A DNA stretch of 7,543 bases from Acidimicrobiia bacterium (GTDB lineage: Bacteria; Actinomycetota; Acidimicrobiia; Acidimicrobiales; AC-14), in NCBI GenBank assembly GCA_019243595.1, contig JAFAUA010000236.1, positions 1 to 7,543 of the forward strand, given 5' to 3'. Positions 1-5,935 of this stretch are shown here, in pieces (position 1 is the first letter of the stretch; each line of letters begins with the position of its first letter). The position numbers and the translations under genes are program-made. The notes below the pieces were generated by a model. That model was not told the DNA's origin. It searched no databases and saw nothing but the letters and a program-made list of their open reading frames with translations.

Positions 1-750
1 GATCAGCTCGACCACTGCGGAGTGCAGTGAGTCGGTGGAGTACACCGGCGCCGAGCAGCCCTCGATGTAGTGCACCTGGGCGCCCTCGTCGGCGATGATC
101 AGCGTGCGCTCGAACTGGCCCATGTTCTCCGAGTTGATCCGGAAGTAGGCCTGCAGCGGCATGTCGACCTTCGTGTTCGGCGGCACGTAGATGAACGAGC
201 CGCCGCTCCAGACTGCGGAGTTCAGCGCCGCGAACTTGTTGTCGCCAGGCGGAATGACGGTGCCGAAGTACTTCTGGACGATGTCGGGGTGGTCACGGAC
301 CGCGGTGTCCATGTCGGAGAAGAGGATCCCCTGCTTCGCCAGATCGTCGCGGTTCTTGTGGTACACGACTTCGGACTCGTACTGCGCAGTGACGCCCGCG
401 AGGTACTTGCGCTCGGCCTCGGGGATGCCCAGCTTCTCGTAGGTCTGCTTCATCGACTCCGGAAGCGCGTCCCACTCGTCGACCTGCTTCCCGGTGGGCT
501 TCAGGTAGTAGTAGATGTCCTGGAAGTCGAGCTGCGGCATGTTGACCGCGAACCACGGCGCCATCGGCTTGCGCTCGAAGATCTTCAGGGCCCGGAGACG
601 GAACTTGAGCATCCACTCGGGCTCTTCCTTGATCTCAGAGATCTGGCGGACGACGTCCTCGTTGAGACCCTTCTTGGGTTCGTACAGGTAGTCGACCTTG
701 TCGCTCCAGCCGAGCTTGTAGCGACCGAGGTCGAGATCGGTTGTAGCCAT
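1..750 (-). CDS. sufB: Fe-S cluster assembly protein SufB, N-terminal 250 residues (3' end outside window)
   Basis: SufB is the core scaffold of the SUF system; with SufC and SufD (SufBC2D) it builds Fe-S clusters in the cytosol. Translating the minus strand from ATG at 750 gives 250 residues without a stop, about half of the usual ~470. Recognisable stretches are [18 protein letters not shown] near the N-terminus, [13 protein letters not shown] (44-56), [63 protein letters not shown] and [10 protein letters not shown]. Cys232 in EGCSAP aligns with the conserved Cys254 of the E. coli protein (family knowledge). GGAAGGG at 767..761 lies 10 nt before the ATG and fits a ribosome binding site. 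The remaining suf genes presumably lie to the left. In many actinobacteria an ArsR-type sufR precedes sufB; here the upstream neighbour is a restriction-modification-like block instead. Identity is near certain. Confidence 0.97.
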   Translation of the reverse strand, partial: MATTDLDLGRYKLGWSDKVDYLYEPKKGLNEDVVRQISEIKEEPEWMLKFRLRALKIFERKPMAPWFAVNMPQLDFQDIYYYLKPTGKQVDEWDALPESMKQTYEKLGIPEAERKYLAGVTAQYESEVVYHKNRDDLAKQGILFSDMDTAVRDHPDIVQKYFGTVIPPGDNKFAALNSAVWSGGSFIYVPPNTKVDMPLQAYFRINSENMGQFERTLIIADEGAQVHYIEGCSAPVYSTDSLHSAVVELI

Positions 751-792
751 CAGCGATCAGCCCTTCCGAGGGCGAGAGAGCGGCGAATTTCC

Positions 793-817
793 ACTACGTA
801 GATAGTAACAACTACGT
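793..817. repeat. ACTACGT direct repeats flanking the sufB -10, possible operator
   Basis: ACTACGT occurs at 793-799 and again at 811-817, an 18-bp period. The left copy is part of the perfect palindrome CTACGTAG (794-801). The two copies bracket the candidate -10 of sufB, and the left copy covers the expected transcription start, so a protein bound here would control initiation. An Fe-S or oxidative-stress regulator such as SufR would be the natural candidate, but the sequence does not match a site I can name. Confidence 0.35.
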
Positions 818-829
818 GGGACAGTCCAA
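802..829 (-). promoter_or_regulatory. candidate sufB promoter
   Basis: On the minus strand TTGGAC (829..824) and TACTAT (807..802) are separated by 16 bp, a plausible sigma70-type -35/-10 pair. The -10 fits the actinobacterial TANNNT pattern. The inferred start near 795 would give a leader of about 45 nt before the sufB ATG. The stretch is A+T-rich compared with its surroundings. Assigned by eye only. Confidence 0.45.
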
Positions 830-841
830 TCCCGGCTGTCC
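819..841. repeat. 6-bp-stem hairpin between the nuclease-like gene and sufB
   Basis: GGACAG (819-824) and CTGTCC (836-841) form a perfect 6-bp stem with an 11-nt loop. Reading leftward it lies about 50 bp after the stop of the nuclease-like gene. It has no T-tract, so it is at best a weak terminator. It also overlaps the candidate sufB -35 box and could instead be part of the control region. The rest of the 751-887 gap shows nothing gene-like. Confidence 0.25.
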
Positions 842-887
842 TCGAAATTGCCTACCCGGTGGAGGTCTCAGCGACCGTCCTCGACGC

Positions 888-1889
888 TCACCTGAGGGGG
901 AAGTATCCCGGGACCTCGACGTGCGGCGTATCCAGGTAGGCCTTTGCCTCCGGCGGCGCTCCGAAACGGCCGTGCGACCAGCGGATTTCGATGTGACCTG
1001 CGACCACCCGCTCGGCATCCGAGTGGCGCTCGCGCACGAGCGCCCGCCACGCGACCCTCGGCTGTCCAGCGGGCTCCGGTTCGACCTCGAACGCGAGAAG
1101 ACGGAATTCCTGCCTCCAGTCCCAGGGCGTTGCAATCCGCAATCGAAGCGGACCCGTAGGCGAGGACCCCAAGACGAAGTACGGCGCGCTACCGATCCGA
1201 AGCAGGCGCCACATCATCGCTTCACGTTCGCCGTGGCTACCGAGGGCGATCCGCCACCGCTGAGCTGACGCTTCCGCGACCGCGGCACTGAGCGACGCGT
1301 AGGCATCCACGCAGAGCGTCGGCCATCCGCCTGCGAGTTCACGCCGCAGGAGCTCCCGATCCGCTTGCGCAAGATCTCCGACATCGTCGGGCAGATCGGA
1401 CCGGCCCAGTTCCGAGCGCGCCGCTCCATAGAGCGCTTGGTATTCCTCCGACGCGACGGCCCCGTACCAATCCGGCCCGCGGAGGCCGTGCGCGCCCTTC
1501 AAAAGCCGATCGAAGAGGTAGGCAGGCGATGCGTTCACGAGGATTCGCGAGAGGTACTTGCAACTGATCAGGAAGACGTGGTCAATCCGGAGATCGGCAG
1601 GAACGACCTCATCGCCTGGCGCCCTTTGCGCGCCCTTCCACTCGACAATCGCAGGCGTACGACCCCTCAGTCCGTCAGCGGCCTTGAGGAAGGCCTCGCC
1701 GTTCGCCCACGCCGAAGTGAAATCTGAATTCAGTTCCCCCCCGTTAGCCGCTCGATCCAACACCGCCCAGAGTTCTGGCGACACGCTGACCATCTCCACC
1801 GGCCGCCTCGCCAGCGCCGCGTCCACCGAAAGACCGAGCGTCCCCAACCCCGTCGCCAACTCAGTGACAGTTGTGCGCAGTCCTGGCAC
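888..1889 (-). CDS. putative restriction endonuclease (PD-(D/E)XK-like) of the methylase operon
   Basis: A 333-aa protein of no family I can name. Start GTG at 1889 was chosen because GAGGA (1900..1896) sits 6 nt before it and the previous gene ends 2 bp upstream; the frame is open further but that part is a shadow of the neighbour. Residues ~60-130 look most like an enzyme core: AFLKAADGLRGR, then VEWKGAQR (Glu83, Lys85), then VPADLRIDHVFLISCKYLS, in which Asp99 or Asp103 followed by Ser109-Cys-Lys111 resembles the D...(E/S)xK metal site of PD-(D/E)XK nucleases. The C-terminal part is basic and Trp-rich, with TPWDWRQEFRLL and EIRWSHGRFG, and could contact DNA. It is soluble, with no signal peptide or membrane segment. 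Being last in an operon behind a DNA methyltransferase is the main reason to infer restriction activity. Gene reality is very likely; the nuclease call is an inference. Confidence 0.55.
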   Translation of the reverse strand: MPGLRTTVTELATGLGTLGLSVDAALARRPVEMVSVSPELWAVLDRAANGGELNSDFTSAWANGEAFLKAADGLRGRTPAIVEWKGAQRAPGDEVVPADLRIDHVFLISCKYLSRILVNASPAYLFDRLLKGAHGLRGPDWYGAVASEEYQALYGAARSELGRSDLPDDVGDLAQADRELLRRELAGGWPTLCVDAYASLSAAVAEASAQRWRIALGSHGEREAMMWRLLRIGSAPYFVLGSSPTGPLRLRIATPWDWRQEFRLLAFEVEPEPAGQPRVAWRALVRERHSDAERVVAGHIEIRWSHGRFGAPPEAKAYLDTPHVEVPGYFPLR

Positions 1890-1891
1890 TG

Positions 1892-2206
1892 CTAATCCTC
1901 GAACAGCGGGCGGAACTGCAGTTCGGCTGGAGCGAGTTCGACGTCGGCCGGCGCGACCAGGTCGGTCGCCTCGTAGACGTCGACCGGTATGTCGCCGTGC
2001 ACGATCCAAAGCTCGACCGCGTCGCCCCAACGTTCCTCGAGCAGTGCGGTTCGAAGGTCGTCGCGAACTCGGCGCGGAAGATTGCGGCCGGGCGTGGCGG
2101 CGACCACCTGCAGCGCTAAGACCCAGTTGAGCGTCTCAAGGTCCTCGGCTACGAAAACCTGCGGCGGATCGTCACGGACGACGGCACACGCGACGAGTCG
2201 CGCCAT
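1892..2206 (-). CDS. 104-aa protein of unknown function in the methylase operon
   Basis: I do not recognise this protein. It starts at ATG 2206, sharing one base with the methyltransferase stop (TGATG junction), and ends 2 bp before the GTG of the nuclease-like gene, so it is almost surely translated as part of the operon. Visible features are a beta-like start (MARLVACAVVRDDPPQVFVA), a helix with LETLNWVLALQVVAATPG, a charged helix with RRVRDDLRTALLEERWGDAVELWI (~46-68), and an acidic tail ending FRPLFED. It is compact and acidic at its C-terminus, with no cysteine pair, no helix-turn-helix I can see and no membrane segment. Position suggests a subunit or accessory of the restriction enzyme, or a control protein. 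The lack of a visible DNA-binding motif argues against a classical C-protein. Confidence 0.75.
   Translation of the reverse strand: MARLVACAVVRDDPPQVFVAEDLETLNWVLALQVVAATPGRNLPRRVRDDLRTALLEERWGDAVELWIVHGDIPVDVYEATDLVAPADVELAPAELQFRPLFED
1896..1900 (-). promoter_or_regulatory. ribosome binding site fixing the GTG start at 1889
   Basis: GAGGA on the minus strand, 6 nt before GTG 1889..1887 and lying inside the last codons of the upstream 104-aa gene. It supports the internal GTG over farther-upstream starts in the same frame and implies coupled translation. Confidence 0.6.
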
Positions 2207-3675
2207 CAGGCCTCCGGCGCCAGCTCCTCGGACGTCCAGAACCCGACGACAGGTTGGCGGTGACCGCCTCTGGCGTATTCCTCGAGCCGAGCACGTCCCG
2301 CGTCCGACAGCATCTCGATGGCATCGAAGAACGCCTTCGGACCGGCAGCCCTCAAGGCCACGTCCCCCTCGCTCCCGCGCCTTGGCAAATGCGAGGTCAG
2401 AAAGACCACCGGCTTTATCCCCTGATTGGCTAGGACGTGCGCACGTCCCAGGCACTTCCAGACGGTGTCCGTTCGAAGGAGTCCGCCCCGCGTCGTTGTG
2501 AACGCGCCGGACACGTCGAAATACCAAAGCACCCCGTCGTTATCGGCGGCAACGAGATTCACGGTCAGCCCTAGTCCGCGCTGGCGAGCGTTCCTGGAAT
2601 GAATTATGAAGCCCGCCTCTTCGAGGACCCGCTCCGCAATCGCCTGCGCCGCCTTTCCCTCTTTCGTGGCCCGGGCCTGAAAGTCGTCGGTCTCTACGGA
2701 TGGAGGGTCGATCGCGGTACGACGAGGCGAGCTGTCCAAGGGCGGCGACCCGAGGGCAAGAGCGGGAACGGCATCCGCCACTCGCTTGCGCGCGGTCTCC
2801 ACGTAGTCCCGATCAAGGTCGTAGCCAGCGAACCGACGACTTGTGCGCGCAGCAGCCACCAGCGTGGACCCTGATCCCATGAACGGGTCGAGAACCAGAT
2901 CATTTGCATACGTGTAAAGCCGAATCAGCCGTTCGGGAAGCTCCACCGGAAACGGCGCCGGATGGTTGACGCGCTTCGCACTCTCAGGCGGCATCTCCCA
3001 CACATCCAGAGTGGCGGCCATGAACTCGTCGCTCGAGAGGGTGTTCTGGAATGGCAACCCGAGCCGTTGTCGCTCCTTCACGCTCCTGGCGCGATCGAAG
3101 CGACCTTTGCTGGCGATAATGACGCGCTCCGTAACGTCGCGAAGAACCGGGTTCGCCGCGCTTCGGAATGAACCCCAAGCGCAGGACCCGCTCGCGCCTT
3201 CGCCCTTCTGCCAGATCACTTCCCCGCGCAGGAGCATCTTGAGGTCGTCCTGGAGAATCCGGATGACGTCTGCAGAGAGACTTCGATAAGGCTTGCGACC
3301 GAGGTTCGCGACGTTGACTGCGATCCGCCCACCTGGTTCCAACTTGCGCTTGCACTCGGCGAACACGTCACGGAGAAGTTCGAGATACTGGAGATAGGAC
3401 TCCGGCACTCCCTCTCTGTCGAGCTCTTCCTCATAGCTCTTGCCAACGAAGTACGGCGGTGACGTCACGACGAGTGCAACCGATCCGTCGGCGATGTCCG
3501 CCATGTGGCGGGCGTCCCCCTTGAAGAACGACTCGCTTAACTCCTCAGGCGCGAGGACATCCGCGTCATCAGAGATCTCCGGTGCCTCGAAACGTGCGTA
3601 GAAAGCCGAAGCGTCATGCGCTTCGCGGCGGCCTACGCCGAAGTTCGATGTGGAGGTCCGTTGTCGCTCTGCCAT
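2206..3675 (-). CDS. beta-class DNA amino-methyltransferase (N4-cytosine or N6-adenine) with a C-terminal nuclease-like domain
   Basis: A 489-aa enzyme expected to transfer methyl from S-adenosylmethionine to an exocyclic amino group of DNA. Catalytic motif IV TSPPY (71-75) comes before the SAM-binding motif DPFMGSGST (263-271), followed by GYDLDRDYVETARKR, which is the beta-class order. SPPY is commoner in N4-cytosine enzymes, but adenine is not excluded. The middle (~155-190, WQKGEGASGSCAWGSFRS and on) lies where beta-class enzymes carry target recognition. Residues ~335-489 form an extra domain resembling a PD-(D/E)XK core: EGKAAQAIAERVLEEAGF, then VNLVAADNDG (Asn373), then WYFDVSG (Asp387, Ser389), with Ser where a catalytic Lys is usual. 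Start ATG 3675 was preferred to the open frame reaching 3867 because the extra 64 codons look like untranslated intergenic sequence. GGCGGA lies a short way upstream as a weak ribosome binding site. G+C is ~52-63% in sampled lines, lower than most of the window but close to sufB. Confidence 0.93.
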   Translation of the reverse strand: MAERQRTSTSNFGVGRREAHDASAFYARFEAPEISDDADVLAPEELSESFFKGDARHMADIADGSVALVVTSPPYFVGKSYEEELDREGVPESYLQYLELLRDVFAECKRKLEPGGRIAVNVANLGRKPYRSLSADVIRILQDDLKMLLRGEVIWQKGEGASGSCAWGSFRSAANPVLRDVTERVIIASKGRFDRARSVKERQRLGLPFQNTLSSDEFMAATLDVWEMPPESAKRVNHPAPFPVELPERLIRLYTYANDLVLDPFMGSGSTLVAAARTSRRFAGYDLDRDYVETARKRVADAVPALALGSPPLDSSPRRTAIDPPSVETDDFQARATKEGKAAQAIAERVLEEAGFIIHSRNARQRGLGLTVNLVAADNDGVLWYFDVSGAFTTTRGGLLRTDTVWKCLGRAHVLANQGIKPVVFLTSHLPRRGSEGDVALRAAGPKAFFDAIEMLSDAGRARLEEYARGGHRQPVVGFWTSEELAPEA

Positions 3676-3712
3676 AGGTGTCCGCCGGTGCGATGAACGT
3701 AGCGCCGAGGCC

Positions 3713-3724
3713 CCCACCGGTGGG
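3713..3724. repeat. 12-bp perfect palindrome CCCACCGGTGGG upstream of the methyltransferase
   Basis: It is centred about 43 bp before the methyltransferase ATG, in the 210-bp gap 3676-3885, and can also fold as GGCCC/GGGCC. It could be an operator or leader hairpin for the restriction-modification operon. A convincing -10/-35 pair was not found in this gap. A second small inverted repeat, GAAC-GTTA-GTTC (3739-3750), lies just upstream. Confidence 0.35.
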
Positions 3725-3835
3725 CCATGGGTGTATGGGAACGTTAGTTCGATTCGACGGTGCGGTGGCGGACGGCGAAAGCGTGATGCGCAGCACCAGG
3801 CGCGGCGTTGCCAAGTTTCCCCAGAAAATCCATTC

Positions 3836-3879
3836 TGGCGGTCGTGGAGGCCGCCATATGCGACCACCCAGGACCGCCA
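3836..3879 (-). terminator. candidate terminator after the carotenoid oxygenase gene
   Basis: TGGCGGTC (3836-3843) and GACCGCCA (3872-3879) are perfect 8-bp arms, with a further GTGG/CCAC pairing inside. A shorter alternative is TGGCGG (3836-3841) with CCGCCA (3851-3856). Read leftward, the hairpin starts 7 bp after the oxygenase stop and is followed within ~12 nt by a short ATTTT run, so it may be a weak intrinsic terminator separating the oxygenase from the methylase operon. Confidence 0.4.
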
Positions 3880-3885
3880 AAGTCC

Positions 3886-5328
3886 TCAGGACGGCAGCTG
3901 CGAGGACCGGACCCAGTTGCCGTGGAAGCCGAAGGGCACCACGTGGGGCAGGGGGATGGTGGCGACGGGGCCGGCCTCGAGGCCCTCGCCGTCGAGGACC
4001 CGGAGCTCGCTGCGGCCGGCGGGAGCGTCGAGCACCAGCGTGAGCAACCAGACCTCGTCGTCGGAGGTAGCGCCGGTCTTGGTGACGGGCACGACCTCAC
4101 CGGCGTATTGCCCGCGCTCCATTGGCGCTGACCACGTCTTGCCCGACTCCGGGTCGACGGCGACGGGCGTGCTGAGGAAGAAGTCGTCCTCGGCCTGGCT
4201 GACTCCGTAGATGCGGCGGTGGTCCTGGCAGAGCGACCGGCCGGCGACGCGCGGGAACTCGAGGATTGTCTCGGACAGCTGCGAGCGCGACACCGTGCCG
4301 TCGGGACGCAGCGTGAGACGCGACGGCCGAGGCGGTGCGGGGAGTCGGTAACCCCGCCCGGCCATCACCTCCGTGAAGAACCGCATGACGCCGGCATCCC
4401 CGTACGCGCACAGGTCGACCACAACGTCATCACCGTCGTCGAAGGCGTTGACGGTGTGGAACATCATGAAGGCGTCGGCGTCGTATCGCCGGACCTCACC
4501 GGTGCGCCGGTCGTAGGTGACCACGGCGGTCCCCCGTGACGGCATCCAGCGCAGCGAGTCGCCGTAGCTCTTCTGCCCGGTCATGAGCCCGAGCGGGATC
4601 CGCGGCAACCCGATGGGAGCGACGATCAACACCGCACGCGTCGGCGTCAGCGCGAAGTCGTGGATCATGGCGCCGAAGTCGATACGCAGCTTCGCTTCGC
4701 GTGTTGTCACGCCCTCGGCGGTCGTGCGGTAGAGCGAGACGTGGGTCGACGGGCCGTAGTCGACGCCGAAGTTCCACATCTCGCCGGTCGCCCGGTCGAG
4801 CTTCGGATGGGCGGAGATCGCCTGGCGCGAACCCATGGTGCCGCTCATGTCGTCCTCGCCGATCGTCTCGAGCGTGACGGGGTCGACTCGCCAGGGTCGA
4901 CCGGCCTCCCACAGCGCCAGCAGCTTGCCGCCGTGAAAGACAACATTGGTGTTCGCCGCGCTCTTCGGCAGCACGTGGCGAAGACGGGCGAGCGGTCCAC
5001 CTGCGGGGCGCGCACCAAAAGCGCCGTAGAGGCGACGACCGGCGGTGTCCTCCTCGCGCTTCTTGTCGGTGGCGACGAATCGATTGCGGTATTCCGCGCG
5101 GCCGCCGGAGAGGCGCAGGGCGTGCACCATCCCGTCACCGTCGAACCAGTGCGGGTAGCGCTCGCCGTATACGTCGTGGCGGGCGGGGCCGACCCGAAAC
5201 AGCGTGCCCTCGAGGTCGGACGGGAGCGTGCCCTCGACAGCGAGCTCGACGCCGTCGCCGATTTCGGTCTCCAAGCTCTGGAACCCGAGCCGCCAGTCCT
5301 CCGTGGTCGTGCGCTTCTCTGTCAGCAT
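3886..5328 (-). CDS. carotenoid cleavage oxygenase (RPE65/CCO/lignostilbene dioxygenase family)
   Basis: A 480-aa non-haem iron(II) dioxygenase that splits a conjugated C=C bond of a carotenoid, apocarotenoid or stilbene to two carbonyl products; cytosolic or membrane-peripheral. The four iron-binding histidines are in place: His174 (ISAHPKLD), His223 (MIHDFALT), His291 (MMFHTVNAF) and His469 (FGFHGNWV). Candidate second-shell acids Glu141 (LWEAG) and Glu357 (LEFPR) are also present. The family hallmark HWFDGDGMVHA is at 60-70, and length is typical. ATG 5328 was chosen because AGGTGA (5339..5334) lies 5 nt upstream; an in-frame GTG at 5337 would add three residues. The gene diverges from the PadR regulator with only 61 bp between start codons, and its -35 lies inside an inverted repeat, so control by that regulator is likely. 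Substrate cannot be told from sequence. No other carotenoid gene is in the window. Confidence 0.95.
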   Translation of the reverse strand: MLTEKRTTTEDWRLGFQSLETEIGDGVELAVEGTLPSDLEGTLFRVGPARHDVYGERYPHWFDGDGMVHALRLSGGRAEYRNRFVATDKKREEDTAGRRLYGAFGARPAGGPLARLRHVLPKSAANTNVVFHGGKLLALWEAGRPWRVDPVTLETIGEDDMSGTMGSRQAISAHPKLDRATGEMWNFGVDYGPSTHVSLYRTTAEGVTTREAKLRIDFGAMIHDFALTPTRAVLIVAPIGLPRIPLGLMTGQKSYGDSLRWMPSRGTAVVTYDRRTGEVRRYDADAFMMFHTVNAFDDGDDVVVDLCAYGDAGVMRFFTEVMAGRGYRLPAPPRPSRLTLRPDGTVSRSQLSETILEFPRVAGRSLCQDHRRIYGVSQAEDDFFLSTPVAVDPESGKTWSAPMERGQYAGEVVPVTKTGATSDDEVWLLTLVLDAPAGRSELRVLDGEGLEAGPVATIPLPHVVPFGFHGNWVRSSQLPS

Positions 5329-5349
5329 CGCCCTCACCTACCTGGAATC

Positions 5350-5378
5350 TCGACCGTCCAATATGGACGTTGTAACAT
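5350..5378 (+). promoter_or_regulatory. candidate promoter of the PadR regulator gene, near-leaderless
   Basis: TCGACC (5350-5355), a 17-bp spacer and TAACAT (5373-5378) fit a -35/-10 pair. The predicted start, about 5385, falls only ~5 nt before ATG 5390, and no Shine-Dalgarno sequence precedes that ATG. The message may therefore be leaderless or nearly so, which is common in actinobacteria. Confidence 0.45.
5355..5369. repeat. inverted repeat CGTCCA-ATA-TGGACG between the divergent promoters
   Basis: Perfect 6-bp arms around a 3-bp centre. It fills most of the 17-bp spacer of the padR promoter and lies just downstream of the oxygenase -10, over its likely transcription start. It may be a second operator half, either for PadR or for another regulator. 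Confidence 0.4.
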
Positions 5379-5396
5379 GACAAATTGGAATGTCAA
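5369..5396 (-). promoter_or_regulatory. candidate promoter of the carotenoid oxygenase gene
   Basis: A perfect TTGACA -35 (5396..5391), a 16-bp spacer and TACAAC -10 (5374..5369) on the minus strand. The -35 shares five bases with the right arm of the TGACA/TGTCA repeat, so an occupied operator would block polymerase. Expected transcription start is near 5362, giving a ~34-nt leader. Confidence 0.5.
5378..5395. promoter_or_regulatory. candidate PadR operator TGACA-N8-TGTCA
   Basis: Perfect 5-bp inverted repeat, TGACA at 5378-5382 and TGTCA at 5391-5395, with an 8-bp A+T-rich spacer. It spans the padR start codon (5390-5392) and overlaps the oxygenase -35 box and the last base of the padR -10. 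PadR-family dimers bind spaced palindromes of this size (family knowledge), so autorepression plus control of the oxygenase is the simplest reading. No experimental site was matched. Confidence 0.5.
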
Positions 5397-5935
5397 CGGT
5401 GACAAGGGACACTGATCTCAACCCGACGGCGGCTTCGCTTCTCGGGTTCCTCGACGTCGCACCCATGACGGGCTGGGACATCGACCGCTGGGTACAGATC
5501 TCGATCGGCAACTTCTGGAACGTCACCCGCAGCCAGATCTACCGAGAGCTCCGCACGCTGACGGACGCGGGCTATGCCAAGGCCGGCGAGGCGGGCACCC
5601 GGGACAAGGTCCCTTACGCCATCACCGCCAAGGGGCGCGCCGCCTTCAAACGGTGGATCGCCCAGGCGCCGCCGCCGGAGGTGATCCGGTCACGGCTCCT
5701 CCTCACGATCTTCTTCGGCCACCACCTGCCGGCAGGCCGGCTACGTGAGATCGCCGAGACCGAGCGCGCGCAGCACCAGAAGTCCCTCGAGCGCTACCTC
5801 TCCCTCGAGACACATCTGGCGACCGACCCGAACCAGCGCTTCCCGCTCGTCACCCTGCACTTCGGGATCCGCTACGAGCAGGCCATGCTCGACTCCGTCG
5901 ACGAGCTGCTCGCGCTGCTCGACGAGAGTCAGTGA
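5390..5935 (+). CDS. PadR-family winged-helix transcriptional regulator
   Basis: A 181-aa regulator. Residues ~13-90 form the PadR winged helix: AASLLGFLDVAPMTGWDI, then the recognition helix SQIYRELRTLTDAGY (48-62) and the wing ending in VPYAITAKGRAAFKRWI. Residues ~95-181 are helical and charged (REIAETERAQHQKSLERYLSLE and on), as in the longer PadR subgroup with a C-terminal dimerisation domain. Family members usually repress a neighbouring operon and themselves, releasing DNA when a small, often aromatic, ligand binds. The divergent carotenoid-oxygenase gene and the shared inverted repeat make that enzyme the likely target. ATG 5390 has no ribosome binding site. GTG 5399 is a possible alternative start (three codons shorter). 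The gene end overlaps the convergent hydrolase gene by 7 bp. Confidence 0.93.
   Translation: MSTVTRDTDLNPTAASLLGFLDVAPMTGWDIDRWVQISIGNFWNVTRSQIYRELRTLTDAGYAKAGEAGTRDKVPYAITAKGRAAFKRWIAQAPPPEVIRSRLLLTIFFGHHLPAGRLREIAETERAQHQKSLERYLSLETHLATDPNQRFPLVTLHFGIRYEQAMLDSVDELLALLDESQ

Noticed and set aside
70..801. Long rightward open frame opposite sufB
   Set aside because: It is the antisense shadow of the very well conserved sufB sequence; its product is Leu/Val/Arg-rich without any family likeness.
1890..2030. Possible upstream start for the nuclease-like protein
   Set aside because: The extra residues are an Arg-rich shadow of the 104-aa gene, and GTG 1889 has a well-placed GAGGA.
2206..3675. 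Lower G+C of the methyltransferase as proof of horizontal transfer
   Set aside because: Sampled lines are ~52-63% G+C, but sufB is similarly low and the nuclease-like gene is as rich as the rest, so composition alone is not decisive.
3676..3867. Possible 64-residue N-terminal extension of the methyltransferase
   Set aside because: The extension is Arg/Pro/His-rich without likeness to a domain and crosses palindromic intergenic sequence; ATG 3675 gives a sensible start.
4660..5415. 251-codon rightward open frame opposite the carotenoid oxygenase
   Set aside because: It lies opposite the oxygenase, whose four-His site is intact, and is typical high-GC antisense openness.
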